A stretch of 64,000 nt of DNA. Source: Ulvibacter litoralis. GTDB lineage: Bacteria > Bacteroidota > Bacteroidia > Flavobacteriales > Flavobacteriaceae. The stretch lies in NCBI RefSeq assembly GCF_900102055.1, contig NZ_FNBA01000002.1, forward strand, positions 806,001-870,000, in the 5' to 3' direction. Positions 16,023-24,603 of this stretch are shown piece by piece; positions within the stretch are counted from its first letter, which is position 1, and each line of letters begins with the position of its first letter. The position numbers were made by a program, and so were the translations under genes. The notes below the pieces were generated by a model that ran no database searches, was not told where the DNA came from, and saw only the letters and a list, made by a program, of their open reading frames with translations.

Positions 16023-17882
16023 TTATTTCTTTCCGTCCATTTTGTCTTTAAGAGCTTGAAGTGCTGAGTTTGCATCCCCTAATGTAGGTTTTGACTCATC
16101 TGCTTGTGCAGCTTGCTTCTTAGCAGCTTGCTTCACAATTTTTGCTTCTTCTTCTTTATGGATTGCCATATGAGAAGCTACCACTTTTTTGAATTCTTTA
16201 TTGAATTCAATAATTTGGAATTCTGCTTCTTCTCCTTTTACAAGGTTGGTACCGTCTTCTTTTTCTAGGTGACGTGAAGGTACAAATGCAATGATATCGT
16301 CGTTAAACTTGATCGTTGCTCCTTTGTCTACCATTTCGTCAATCTTAGCTGTGTGCTTAGATCCTAATCCGAATTCAGCTTCGTATTTATCCCAAGGATT
16401 GTCCATTGTTTGTTTGTGACCTAAACTTAATTTACGTCCTTCAACATCCAATTCTAATACAACTACTTCTAAAGTATCACCAATGTTAGTGAATTCACTT
16501 GGGTGCTTGATTTTCTTAGTCCAAGAAAGGTCACTAATATAGATAAGACCGTCAATTCCTTCTTCTAATTCAACAAAAACACCAAAGTTTGTGAAGTTAC
16601 GTACAATACCTTTGTGGTTTGATCCAACTGGGTATTTTTTCGTAATATCAGTCCATGGGTCTGGAGTCATTTGCTTGATACCTAATGACATTTTACGCTC
16701 TTCGCGGTCCATTGTCAATACTACAGCTTCAACTTCGTCACCAACATTTACGAAATCTTGAGCGCTACGTAAGTGTGTAGACCAAGACATTTCGCTAACG
16801 TGGATAAGACCTTCAACACCTTCAGCAACTTCAATAAATGCACCGTAATCTGCGATTACAACAACTTTACCTTTTACTTTGTCACCAACTTTAAGCTCTT
16901 CACCTAAAGCATCCCAAGGATGAGCATTTAATTGTTTAAGACCTAATTGGATACGTGTTTTATCTTCATCGAAATCAAGAATTACAACGTTTAATTTTTG
17001 GTCTAATTCAACGATCTCATTTGGATGGTTAATACGAGACCAAGAAAGGTCTGTAATGTGTACTAAACCGTCAACACCACCAAGATCTACGAATACTCCG
17101 TATGAAGTAATGTTTTTAACAACACCTTCTAATACTTGACCTTTTTCTAGTTGTCCAATGATTTCTTTCTTTTGCTCTTCAATATCCGCTTCAATAAGCG
17201 CTTTATGAGAAACAACAACGTTTTTAAATTCGTGGTTAATCTTAACTACTTTGAATTCCATTGTTTTACCAACGTATACATCGTAATCACGGATTGGCTT
17301 CACATCAATTTGTGAACCTGGTAAGAACGCTTCGATACCGAATACGTCTACAATCATACCACCTTTTGTTCTGCATTTAACAAAACCGTTAACAATTGTT
17401 GCTTCATCGTGAGCCGCATTTACGCGATCCCAAGCTTTAATTGTTCTTGCTTTACGGTGAGAAAGAATTAATTGACCTGTACTGTCTTCACGTACATCGA
17501 TTAATACTTCTACCGTATCCCCTACCTTAAGGTCTGGGTTATAACGAAATTCGTTTAATGATACAACACCTTCACTTTTTGCGTTGATGTCGATGATAGC
17601 ATCTCTATCTGTAAGGAATACTACCTTACCATCTACTACTTCATCATCTAAAGTATCTACGAAATTCTCGGCAACTAGTTTTTCAAATTCTTCTAGTTTA
17701 CCATCGTCTACAGGGTCAATTCCTTCTTCGTAGTTGTGCCAGTTAAAATCTGTTAAAAATTTCTCTGGGTTACTTTCTTTTAAAGAAACCTCTGCTTTTG
17801 GTTTTGCAGTTGTAGTTGCTTCAGTCGCTGCTGCTTCTGTTTTTTCTACTACTACTTCTTCTTTGTTTGCTTTATCAGCCAT
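16023..17882 (-). CDS. rpsA: 30S ribosomal protein S1
   Basis: A 619-residue protein with six S1 RNA-binding repeats starting at about residues 80, 160, 248, 333, 418 and 506; repeats 3-5 carry the canonical YGVFVDLGG, YGAFIEVAEG and FGVFVELEEG strands with VHITDLSW-type endings. A Glu/Ala/Thr-rich amino-terminal extension (1-40) and a Lys/Ala-rich tail are typical of Bacteroidota. S1 helps the 30S subunit bind mRNA. In a phylum largely lacking functional Shine-Dalgarno sequences, this gene nevertheless has AGAGGAG upstream. Monocistronic, with its own promoter and terminator. Confidence 0.97.
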   Translation of the reverse strand: MADKANKEEVVVEKTEAAATEATTTAKPKAEVSLKESNPEKFLTDFNWHNYEEGIDPVDDGKLEEFEKLVAENFVDTLDDEVVDGKVVFLTDRDAIIDINAKSEGVVSLNEFRYNPDLKVGDTVEVLIDVREDSTGQLILSHRKARTIKAWDRVNAAHDEATIVNGFVKCRTKGGMIVDVFGIEAFLPGSQIDVKPIRDYDVYVGKTMEFKVVKINHEFKNVVVSHKALIEADIEEQKKEIIGQLEKGQVLEGVVKNITSYGVFVDLGGVDGLVHITDLSWSRINHPNEIVELDQKLNVVILDFDEDKTRIQLGLKQLNAHPWDALGEELKVGDKVKGKVVVIADYGAFIEVAEGVEGLIHVSEMSWSTHLRSAQDFVNVGDEVEAVVLTMDREERKMSLGIKQMTPDPWTDITKKYPVGSNHKGIVRNFTNFGVFVELEEGIDGLIYISDLSWTKKIKHPSEFTNIGDTLEVVVLELDVEGRKLSLGHKQTMDNPWDKYEAEFGLGSKHTAKIDEMVDKGATIKFNDDIIAFVPSRHLEKEDGTNLVKGEEAEFQIIEFNKEFKKVVASHMAIHKEEEAKIVKQAAKKQAAQADESKPTLGDANSALQALKDKMDGKK

Positions 17883-18037
17883 TCGTTACTTGTATGATTT
17901 TTCAGAGTAAATCTCCTCTAAATCAATAATTTGTATTCTGTGTTGTTTCTGAATATTTACTGCAACTGTCCCACAGAAGGGTTCTTAGTATAAATTTTTT
18001 AGTTCCTTTTTATTCAGATTCGTCGCTAAAAGGGGTG

Positions 18038-18068
18038 CAAATTTACTGTTTATTTTTTGATATTCAAA
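18038..18068 (-). promoter_or_regulatory. rpsA promoter
   Basis: On the minus strand TTTG (18065-18068), a 19-base spacer and TAAATTTG (18038-18045) make a full Bacteroidota -33/-7 promoter. The start near 18031 leaves an untranslated leader of about 150 nt, long for this window. The 16 bases around the -7 box recur exactly at the promoter of the gene at 62443. Confidence 0.75.
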
Positions 18069-18159
18069 TAGTTTCAATCTGTAAAACTTAAATTTATTAT
18101 AATTTTTTCTGAATGTTTGAACCACTTATTATATTTACCCATCAAAATTGAAGAATATA

Positions 18160-18855
18160 ATGAAAGTAATCACACTCCTTTTTCTAAGTCTTTTTATTGC
18201 AAACTCTTGTAATGACACTAAAAAAATGGAATCTAGTACGTTCACGTATTACGTTAATAGTAGTAAAGTTGATTGTGAAGGTGTCGCTAAAATGAAATGC
18301 CTTCAAGTTCAGAAGGGAGATGTTCTTGATGCTGCTAATTGGAATTATTTTTACAGCACTATAGAAGACTTCACTTACGAACCTGGATACATCTATAAAC
18401 TGAAAGTAAAAGAGACTATTTTAAATCCTTCTACAGTTCCGGCCGACGCTTCTTCAGTAAAATACACGTTAGTAGATATACTAGAAAAAACACCCGATGC
18501 TACTTTACAGTTACACGATATTTGGGCACTTGAAGCAATGAATGGAATGGCCGTAACTGAAGACAATTTTTCAAATTTCAGCAAACAACCTATTTTGGAG
18601 TTATTTATAGCCGACAAGCGTATTGTAGGAAATGATGGATGTAATTCATTCTTTGGCAGTATTGAGTCATTAGACACAGCGCAGATTCGCTTCGGAAAGA
18701 TGGGAAGTACTAAAATGGCGTGTCCAAATATGGAGCTTTCAAATACTTTTACTAAAGCATTACAAAATACTACAACTTACACACGCGATGGATTAACATT
18801 GTCGTTATTTGATGCTTCGGAAACTGAAGTCTTACGTTTTAAGAAGGTAGATTAA
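18160..18855 (+). CDS. lipoprotein with DUF4377 and META domains
   Basis: The ATG at 18160 gives a clean lipoprotein signal MKVITLLFLSLFIANSC; an in-frame TTG 12 bases upstream is less likely. An amino-terminal DUF4377 domain (VDCEGVAKMKCLQVQKG... to LVDILEK) is followed by a META/HslJ-like domain (LHDIWALEAMNG, GNDGCNSFFG, KMACPNMELSNTF). META domains occur in heat-inducible and secreted lipoproteins and bind no known ligand for certain. Envelope location. Stand-alone gene. Confidence 0.85.
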   Translation: MKVITLLFLSLFIANSCNDTKKMESSTFTYYVNSSKVDCEGVAKMKCLQVQKGDVLDAANWNYFYSTIEDFTYEPGYIYKLKVKETILNPSTVPADASSVKYTLVDILEKTPDATLQLHDIWALEAMNGMAVTEDNFSNFSKQPILELFIADKRIVGNDGCNSFFGSIESLDTAQIRFGKMGSTKMACPNMELSNTFTKALQNTTTYTRDGLTLSLFDASETEVLRFKKVD

Positions 18856-18946
18856 GAAATTATTCTTAATTTTAAAACACTAAGCAGCTCTTTTTAAAGA
18901 AACTAATAAACAGTCCTGCTATTTACCAATCAAAAAATAGTGTTTT

Positions 18947-19519
18947 ATGACTTCCAACCGACTTGAAGCTTTTAGTGATGGAGTCTTAGCTATCATCATT
19001 ACGATAATGGTTCTTGAATTAAAAGCACCTTCAGCAGTTACTCTAGAAGCTCTTAGTCATGAAGCTCCTGTATTTTTAAGTTACCTATTTAGTTTTATTT
19101 ATGTGGGAATCTACTGGAACAATCACCACCATTTATTTCAAATAACTGAAAATGTGAATGGGAAAATATTATGGGCCAACTTGCATCTACTTTTTTGGCT
19201 TTCTTTAATTCCTTTTACAACTTCATGGTTGGGAGAAAATTATCTCGCATCAACGCCTGTCGCATTATACGGTTTTAACTTATTGATGTGTGCCATAGCT
19301 TATTTTATCTTACAAGAAATTATCATCAAATCACACGGCAGTGATTTTATTTTAAAAAAAGCATTAGGAAGAGATTTAAAAGGAAAATTCTCAGCTTTAA
19401 TTTATGGCGCAGGCATCGCGACATCTTTTCTCTATACTTGGCTCGCTTTATTTACCTACATTCTTGTAGCCGTTATTTGGATTATTCCAGATCAACGTAT
19501 TGAAAAAAACGTAAAATAA
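18947..19519 (+). CDS. TMEM175-family (DUF1211) potassium channel-like membrane protein
   Basis: A 190-residue, six-helix membrane protein. RLEAFSDGVLAIIITIMVLEL at residues 5-25 contains the FSDGV...T signature of bacterial TMEM175 channels, which form tetramers passing K+ with modest selectivity. The remaining helices follow to the carboxy end (IDPDQR-like IIPDQRIEKN). No partner gene nearby. Confidence 0.88.
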   Translation: MTSNRLEAFSDGVLAIIITIMVLELKAPSAVTLEALSHEAPVFLSYLFSFIYVGIYWNNHHHLFQITENVNGKILWANLHLLFWLSLIPFTTSWLGENYLASTPVALYGFNLLMCAIAYFILQEIIIKSHGSDFILKKALGRDLKGKFSALIYGAGIATSFLYTWLALFTYILVAVIWIIPDQRIEKNVK

Positions 19520-19717
19520 ACCACTCACTTGCCTTTTAAAACAGGTTTTAATAGTCTTTTTCTTTCGTTATTGTTAAAGTAATTATAAAAAGAGTTTATT
19601 TTTTTATATGAAACTGTTACGTCTTACATTAGGGCTTTATACGCATTTCAATCCCCACCAATGCCGTACTCCCAAGTGCTACTTATTTTTTTAAAAAAAT
19701 AAATAAAAAAACAAAAC

Positions 19718-20206
19718 ATGAACGTAACAGAATTAGGAGCCCACTCTTTAGAATTAAGCGCTTCAGAACGAAAACATCTTGCTCATAAATTATTGGAAGG
19801 AGACTTCCATATATATGACTATGTTCGTTTTGGTAAGTCACACGATGTTGTTGCTTATATTCGATTTTTATTCAATGCTTCTATTACTGTAGATGAATTA
19901 TTATCTACTAATGGAGAGCAATGGCAAGAAAGATTTCAATTTCAAAACGGAGACCGTCAATGGTATCCAGGTATGAATATTGACGAAGGAAAAGCCATTG
20001 GGTTTTATAGACATTCCGACGGAAAGTTTTATCATTCAGCAGTTTCTGTAGGACACGAAACATTAATGAAAAGTGTACATGGCGGCCTACTTGGTAGCGA
20101 ATGGATGGATGTTGACTTGGACACTGTTCTTACAGATTATAATAAAGAAGATGGCTCTTTCGATTGGGATGGCACTAAACTAGAAGTGTACATTTCCGAC
20201 TTATAA
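19718..20206 (+). CDS. soluble protein of unknown function
   Basis: A 162-residue acidic cytosolic protein without signal peptide or membrane helix. Segments such as HLAHKLLEGDFHIYDYVRFGKSHDVVAYIRFLF and YPGMNIDEGKAIGFYRHSDGKFYHSAVSVGHE look well folded, with many aromatic and histidine residues, but I recognise no family. It has its own 200-nt upstream region and shares a bidirectional terminator with the lipoprotein array that follows. Confidence 0.7.
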   Translation: MNVTELGAHSLELSASERKHLAHKLLEGDFHIYDYVRFGKSHDVVAYIRFLFNASITVDELLSTNGEQWQERFQFQNGDRQWYPGMNIDEGKAIGFYRHSDGKFYHSAVSVGHETLMKSVHGGLLGSEWMDVDLDTVLTDYNKEDGSFDWDGTKLEVYISDL

Positions 20207-20229
20207 TATAAAACTGAACGTATATAAAT

Positions 20230-20260
20230 AAAAAAAACAGCCTGTTAGGCTGTTTTTTTT
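20230..20260. terminator. bidirectional terminator, copy 1 of 3
   Basis: AACAGCCTGTTAGGCTGTT (20236-20254) flanked by A and T runs ends both the plus-strand gene at 20206 and lipoprotein A. The same core recurs downstream of lipoproteins B and C. Confidence 0.85.
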
Positions 20261-20283
20261 ATCGTTACATTAGTTAGTACTAC

Positions 20284-21180
20284 TTAATCAATAAGGATAC
20301 TTCCGCTTCTTGTCAATCCATTTGTTGGGTGCGCCCAGTTAAATGTTCCTGACTCTACAACTGCATCGCAATCTGAAGGATAAAGGTACCCAGAAGGATT
20401 TGGAGGAAACACTCCAAGGGTCCATGAAGTAGTACCACCAAATTCAGAATTTTGTGCTCCAGCTAAAATTGAATTTTCTGCAAACTCATTCATAGTGGGA
20501 GTATGTGTTGGATTTTCAATACAATCAAAATAGAAGGTTTCCATCATAGTATCTATGTACATTTCGCCATTAAATGTTACAATTACAGATGTAATTTTTT
20601 GACTTTCTTCATTAGTACTATTTGGATTCATGATAGTACCATCAGAAATAATATTCCAAGTACCCGTAAAACTTGTGTTTACAGGATCACTAAATGTACC
20701 CGTACGTGATAATGCTGCCATTATATTTCTATTTTTTACAACTGATGAAAAATACGGCTGGTTGTTTAAAACTACCTCCGTAACTAGCGGAGCGTTAATA
20801 TCATTTACATTTACTGTAAATTTTCCAGCAGTACCCAAAAATTGAACTTCCGTTTGGGCATTTATTTGATAGTAATCGTTTTTTAGTACAAAATCATATA
20901 CATCACCATTTACCATTTCAATAGAGGCATTATAAAGACCATTATTACCTAGGTTGATCCAAATTTTCCCTCTGGATGTGGTTTCACCAGATGCGATAAT
21001 TCCGTGATAAATACCGCGGGATTCTGTGTCATAGGTTCTATTAGGAATTTGCTCCTTAATTGGTGTTTCAATTTGTAGTGTTAATTCAGTACTATTAGCA
21101 ACACTATCTTCTTCCTTAGAACAAGAAAACATAACTAAAGAAAATAAGCCAAGGGCTACTAAACGGTTAATTTGTTTCAT
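20284..21180 (-). CDS. lipoprotein A of a six-member paralogous family
   Basis: 298 residues. The signal peptide ends LFSLVMFSC with C20 as lipid cysteine, followed by SKEED, matching the flavobacterial surface-lipoprotein export signal. Module 1 (about 45-165) has YDTESRGIYHGIIASGE, RGKIWINLGNNGLYNASIE and a GTAGKFTVNV strand. The junction SFTGTWNIISDG starts module 2, with a DTMMETF segment, one cysteine (YFDC), a second (YPSDC) and the ending GTFNWAHPTNGLTRSG. The cysteine pair is shared by all six paralogues and suggests a disulfide. GTW-type openings occur in lipocalin-like barrels, but this is only a hint. Function unknown. Confidence 0.8.
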   Translation of the reverse strand: MKQINRLVALGLFSLVMFSCSKEEDSVANSTELTLQIETPIKEQIPNRTYDTESRGIYHGIIASGETTSRGKIWINLGNNGLYNASIEMVNGDVYDFVLKNDYYQINAQTEVQFLGTAGKFTVNVNDINAPLVTEVVLNNQPYFSSVVKNRNIMAALSRTGTFSDPVNTSFTGTWNIISDGTIMNPNSTNEESQKITSVIVTFNGEMYIDTMMETFYFDCIENPTHTPTMNEFAENSILAGAQNSEFGGTTSWTLGVFPPNPSGYLYPSDCDAVVESGTFNWAHPTNGLTRSGSILID

Positions 21181-21285
21181 AATTAAAATTTGAGTTAGAG
21201 TGTAATATTATACTAATTAAAGATTAAATACAATATAAATCGATGAAATACATTTTATTGACATAAACACTTTTCGTTTTAAAAC

Positions 21286-21315
21286 AAAAAAACAGCCTGT
21301 TAGGCTGTTTTTTTT
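21286..21315. terminator. terminator copy 2 of 3, after lipoprotein B
   Basis: The same AACAGCCTGTTAGGCTGTT core as at 20236, followed on the minus strand by a T-run; it separates B from A, so each gene of the array is its own transcription unit. Confidence 0.85.
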
Positions 21316-21338
21316 ATTGTTACATTAGAGTTGTTACA

Positions 21339-22238
21339 TTATAAAGGAGGATCAATATAAATTTCTCCATTTCTAGTCAATCCATTTGTTCGATGTCCCC
21401 ACATAAACCACCCTGATGATATGTCTTTAAAACAATCTGTAATATTTATGTACCCTGTAGGCTTTGCTGGAAATACTCCAAGAGACCACACTGTACGGCC
21501 TCCAAATTCAGAAACTTGAGAACCAGCTAAAATTGAACCTTCTCCATGTTCTTCCATAGTTGGAATAGTCTCTTCTTCTCTAGTACAATCAAAATAATAA
21601 TCCTCCATCATAGTTTCTGTGTACATAACTCCGTTATAGGTTACTACTACAGAAGTAATTGCTTGACCATCATACCCATTTGGACCCATGATAGTACCAT
21701 CAGAAATAATATTCCAAGTACCCGTAAAACTTGTGTTTACAGGATCTTCAAAAATACCAGTACTTGATATTGCCTCCGACATATTTCTACTTTTTACTAC
21801 TGATGAAAAATAAGATTGGTTGTTTAAAACGACCTCTGTAACAACAGGTGCGTTAATATCACTCACATTTACAGTAAATTTCCCAGCAGTACCCAGAAAT
21901 TGAACTTCCGTTTGGGTATTTATTTGATAGTAATCGTTTTTTAGTACAAAATCATATACATCACCATTTACCATTTCAATAGAGGCACTATAAAGACTAT
22001 TATTTCCGAGATTAATCCAGATTTTTCCTCTCGAGGTTGTTTCACCAGAAGCGATAATTCCATGATAAATTCCGTTGAACTCTGTATCATAAGCTCTATT
22101 GGGAACTTGATTTTTAATAGGAATCCCAATTTGTGCAGTTAAGTCACCATTAATATCGATAGTATCTGAGTCTGTATCACAAGAAACTAATAAAAAAGAA
22201 AAAAGGGCAAGGGTTAGAAAAGATGTAATATGCTTCAT
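21339..22238 (-). CDS. lipoprotein B of the paralogous family
   Basis: I place the start at the ATG 22236-22238 (MKHITSFLTLALFSFLLVSC), because the upstream in-frame ATG at 22259 lies on top of the predicted transcription start. The lipid cysteine is followed by the acidic stretch DTDSD rather than SKEED. Module 1 keeps GIYHGIIASGE and RGKIWINLGNN; module 2 has SFTGTWNIISDG, TETMMEDYYFDC, the second cysteine (ITDC) and the ending MWGHRTNGLTRNG. The central DNA of module 1 is near-identical to A and C; the rest diverges. Confidence 0.8.
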   Translation of the reverse strand: MKHITSFLTLALFSFLLVSCDTDSDTIDINGDLTAQIGIPIKNQVPNRAYDTEFNGIYHGIIASGETTSRGKIWINLGNNSLYSASIEMVNGDVYDFVLKNDYYQINTQTEVQFLGTAGKFTVNVSDINAPVVTEVVLNNQSYFSSVVKSRNMSEAISSTGIFEDPVNTSFTGTWNIISDGTIMGPNGYDGQAITSVVVTYNGVMYTETMMEDYYFDCTREEETIPTMEEHGEGSILAGSQVSEFGGRTVWSLGVFPAKPTGYINITDCFKDISSGWFMWGHRTNGLTRNGEIYIDPPL

Positions 22239-22260
22239 AATTATAATTTGGGTTAGCATT

Positions 22261-22268
22261 CAAAGCTA
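22261..22268 (-). promoter_or_regulatory. -7 promoter box of lipoprotein B
   Basis: On the minus strand TAGCTTTG matches TAnnTTTG, giving a start near 22255 and a leader containing CTAACCCAAATT, a motif shared with paralogues A and E and, more loosely, F. Confidence 0.5.
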
Positions 22269-22363
22269 GACTATTATTAGGTTTAAATACGTTATAAATT
22301 GACAAAGAGTGTCTTTGCATTTAAATTATTACTTAACCTACTACCTATCAGACTTATAAAAAC

Positions 22364-22395
22364 AAAAAAAACAGCCTGTTAGGCTGTTTTTTTTT
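22364..22395. terminator. terminator copy 3 of 3, after lipoprotein C
   Basis: Third identical AACAGCCTGTTAGGCTGTT core with flanking A/T runs, directly downstream of gene C on the minus strand. Confidence 0.85.
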
Positions 22396-22412
22396 ATAAT
22401 AAGTAAGATTTC

Positions 22413-23297
22413 TTAGTCAATAAAAATGGTTCCACTTCTAGTCAACCCATTTGTTGGATGTGCCCAACTAAACGTCCCTGACGATGTTGGTGTACAATCT
22501 GCAAGATTAGTATATCCTTGAGGAAAAAACGGTAACACTCCTAGAGCCCATGAAGTACTCCCTCCAAACATAGAATTTTGATCTGCAGCAAAAATTGCAT
22601 TGAACTCAAACGCATCCATATCTGGAATATATCCAGGTCCTCCAAAACAACCATTATTGAAAACCTCCATTACCGTATCTGTATACATAACACCGTTATA
22701 GGTTACTACTACAGAGGTAATAGTTTGACCGCCTTCTCCATTTGGGTTTGTTATACTTCCGTCAGAAATAATATTCCAAGTCCCAGTAAAGCTTGTATTT
22801 ACGGGATCGCTAAAGGTTCCTGTACGTGATACTGCTGCCATTATATTTCTATTTTTTACAACTGATGAAAAATACGGTTGGTTGTTTAAAACAACTTCCG
22901 TAACAACAGGTGCATTAATATCACTCACATTTACAGTAAATTTCCCAGCAGTACCCAGAAATTGAACTTCCGTTTGGGTATTTATTTGATAGTAATCGTT
23001 TTTTAGTGCAAAATCATATACATCACCATTTACCATTTCAATAGAGGCATTATAAAGACCATTATTACCAAGGTTGATCCAAATTTTCCCTCTGGATGTG
23101 GTTTCACCAGATGCGATAATTCCGTGATAAATACCGCGGGATTCTGTGTCATAGGTTCTATTAGGAACTTGCTCCTTAATTGGTGTTTCAATTTGTAGTG
23201 TTAATTCAGCACTATTAGTAACACTATCTTCTTCCTTTGAACAAGATAATAGTACTATAGAGAATACAGCTAGAGGCAATAGTAATTTAATCTTCAT
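22413..23297 (-). CDS. lipoprotein C of the paralogous family
   Basis: 294 residues; signal MKIKLLLPLAVFSIVLLSC then SKEED as in A. The first 170 residues differ from A at only a few positions, and the DNA of 22835-23160 is almost identical to that of 20716-21040. The second module diverges after SFTGTWNIISDG: it has TDTVMEVFNNGC and LADC as its cysteine pair and ends GTFSWAHPTNGLTRSG. A and C therefore look like the most recent duplicates in module 1, with B a mosaic. Probably displayed on the outer face of the outer membrane. Confidence 0.8.
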   Translation of the reverse strand: MKIKLLLPLAVFSIVLLSCSKEEDSVTNSAELTLQIETPIKEQVPNRTYDTESRGIYHGIIASGETTSRGKIWINLGNNGLYNASIEMVNGDVYDFALKNDYYQINTQTEVQFLGTAGKFTVNVSDINAPVVTEVVLNNQPYFSSVVKNRNIMAAVSRTGTFSDPVNTSFTGTWNIISDGSITNPNGEGGQTITSVVVTYNGVMYTDTVMEVFNNGCFGGPGYIPDMDAFEFNAIFAADQNSMFGGSTSWALGVLPFFPQGYTNLADCTPTSSGTFSWAHPTNGLTRSGTIFID

Positions 23298-23520
23298 AGT
23301 ATAGTTTTAGTAAGTTTGTTTTCAACAAAATTATTTAATCACTAAATGAAATAACCAAATCATCGATGAAGCACACGCATCTTCCTGTGAAATGTAATAA
23401 GGTTCCGTCTAGCTGTTTATTTAGTCTAAAGAAGATAGTGTCTGTCAGACGAACAAACCTTAGTACTTTTATGGTTCTAATTCGTTAACAATAATTTTCT
23501 TTTGCAGGTTTAAAAGCATA

Positions 23521-23550
23521 AAAAAGGTGACTACGAGAGTCACCTTAAAA
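23521..23550. terminator. terminator of lipoprotein D
   Basis: AAGGTGACT (23524-23532) and AGTCACCTT (23538-23546) form a 9-bp stem with loop ACGAG, followed by T's on the minus strand. Confidence 0.85.
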
Positions 23551-23575
23551 AAACTGGGGACTATTTTTTTTAAAA

Positions 23576-24457
23576 TTATATTAGATCAATTGCAATAATA
23601 CCTGCCCTTGTAATTCCTTGTCCGTTATCTAGTGTAAAAAGACCAGAGGTACGAGGTAAACAGTCTGTGTAATTTGTATATACTAAAGTATCAAAGCTTA
23701 AACTCCAATTAACAGTACTCATTCCCATTACAGAAACCTGATCATCGCACATTATACCGTTCAAACCAAAAGTACCTACTGCAGGAATTACTTCCGAGTT
23801 TAGACAAAGAAAAGGTGAAGTGTACGTTTCAAAAGTAGTGTCTTCAAGGGAGCGACCATTCCATGTTACCATGCACATTGTAATTGCTTGTCCGCCATAT
23901 CCACTTGGATCTGTTTCTCCATTTGAAAGTATATTCCAAGTTCCTGAAAATAAAGGATTTCCTATTTCTGAAAATACTCCAGTCATTACAGCAGCTCTTT
24001 GTAAACTTGTACTCTTTAAAACGTTTGCTAAATATTCTTCATTGTAAAGAGAAGCTTCCGTAATTATTGGTTTTCTTGGGTTTGAAACGTCTAAAATAAA
24101 GCCTCCTTCATTTGTTTTAAAATTAAAGGTAGTTGGTCTTTCTTCTAAAGTGATATCGTTCGAATCTAATTCAAAATGGAACACATCACCATTTACCATT
24201 TCAATAAGTGCGGTATATCTTGTATTATTTCCAACATTTACCCAAACCTTTCCTCTTGTTTGATTATACCCTGAAGCAATAACTCCATGGTAAATTCCTC
24301 TTTCTGAAGTATCATAAATTGCCCTAGGTGCTTGTTCCTTTTCAGAAACATTAATTTGTGCCTTTAAATCAGCTTCTTGATAGACAGTTTCAGTGTCCTT
24401 TGAACACGATACAACAAGTAAAGCAATTGCAATAAATAAAGTTAATTTGAAGTTCAT
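23576..24457 (-). CDS. lipoprotein D of the paralogous family
   Basis: 293 residues; signal MNFKLTLFIAIALLVVSC then SKDTET. Same two-module plan at greater distance: YDTSERGIYHGVIASGYN, RGKVWVNVGNNTRYTALIEMVNGD, then LFSGTWNILSNGE. The second module has extra cysteines (MCMVTW, FLCLN, IMCDD) besides the conserved carboxy-terminal one (YTDC), and ends GLFTLDNGQGITRAG. It uses a different terminator and lacks the shared leader motif, so it is probably the oldest member of the local array. Confidence 0.8.
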   Translation of the reverse strand: MNFKLTLFIAIALLVVSCSKDTETVYQEADLKAQINVSEKEQAPRAIYDTSERGIYHGVIASGYNQTRGKVWVNVGNNTRYTALIEMVNGDVFHFELDSNDITLEERPTTFNFKTNEGGFILDVSNPRKPIITEASLYNEEYLANVLKSTSLQRAAVMTGVFSEIGNPLFSGTWNILSNGETDPSGYGGQAITMCMVTWNGRSLEDTTFETYTSPFLCLNSEVIPAVGTFGLNGIMCDDQVSVMGMSTVNWSLSFDTLVYTNYTDCLPRTSGLFTLDNGQGITRAGIIAIDLI

Positions 24458-24603
24458 AGCGCTTGGTTTTAAGGGTTATAACTCAAAATTAAAAATTAAA
24501 AACCGACTAAATACCTAAAAAACAGATGAAGCGCGCTTTTATATCGACCAAATACAGTTTAAATTAGCTTAACATGGAATTAAATCGACTAATTTGCAGT
24601 AAG

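Noticed and set aside
20716-23160. Long near-identical repeats that might be read as a mobile element or CRISPR-like locus
   Set aside because: The repeats are in-frame parts of three paralogous lipoprotein genes, separated by terminators, with no short regular spacers, transposase or terminal inverted repeats.
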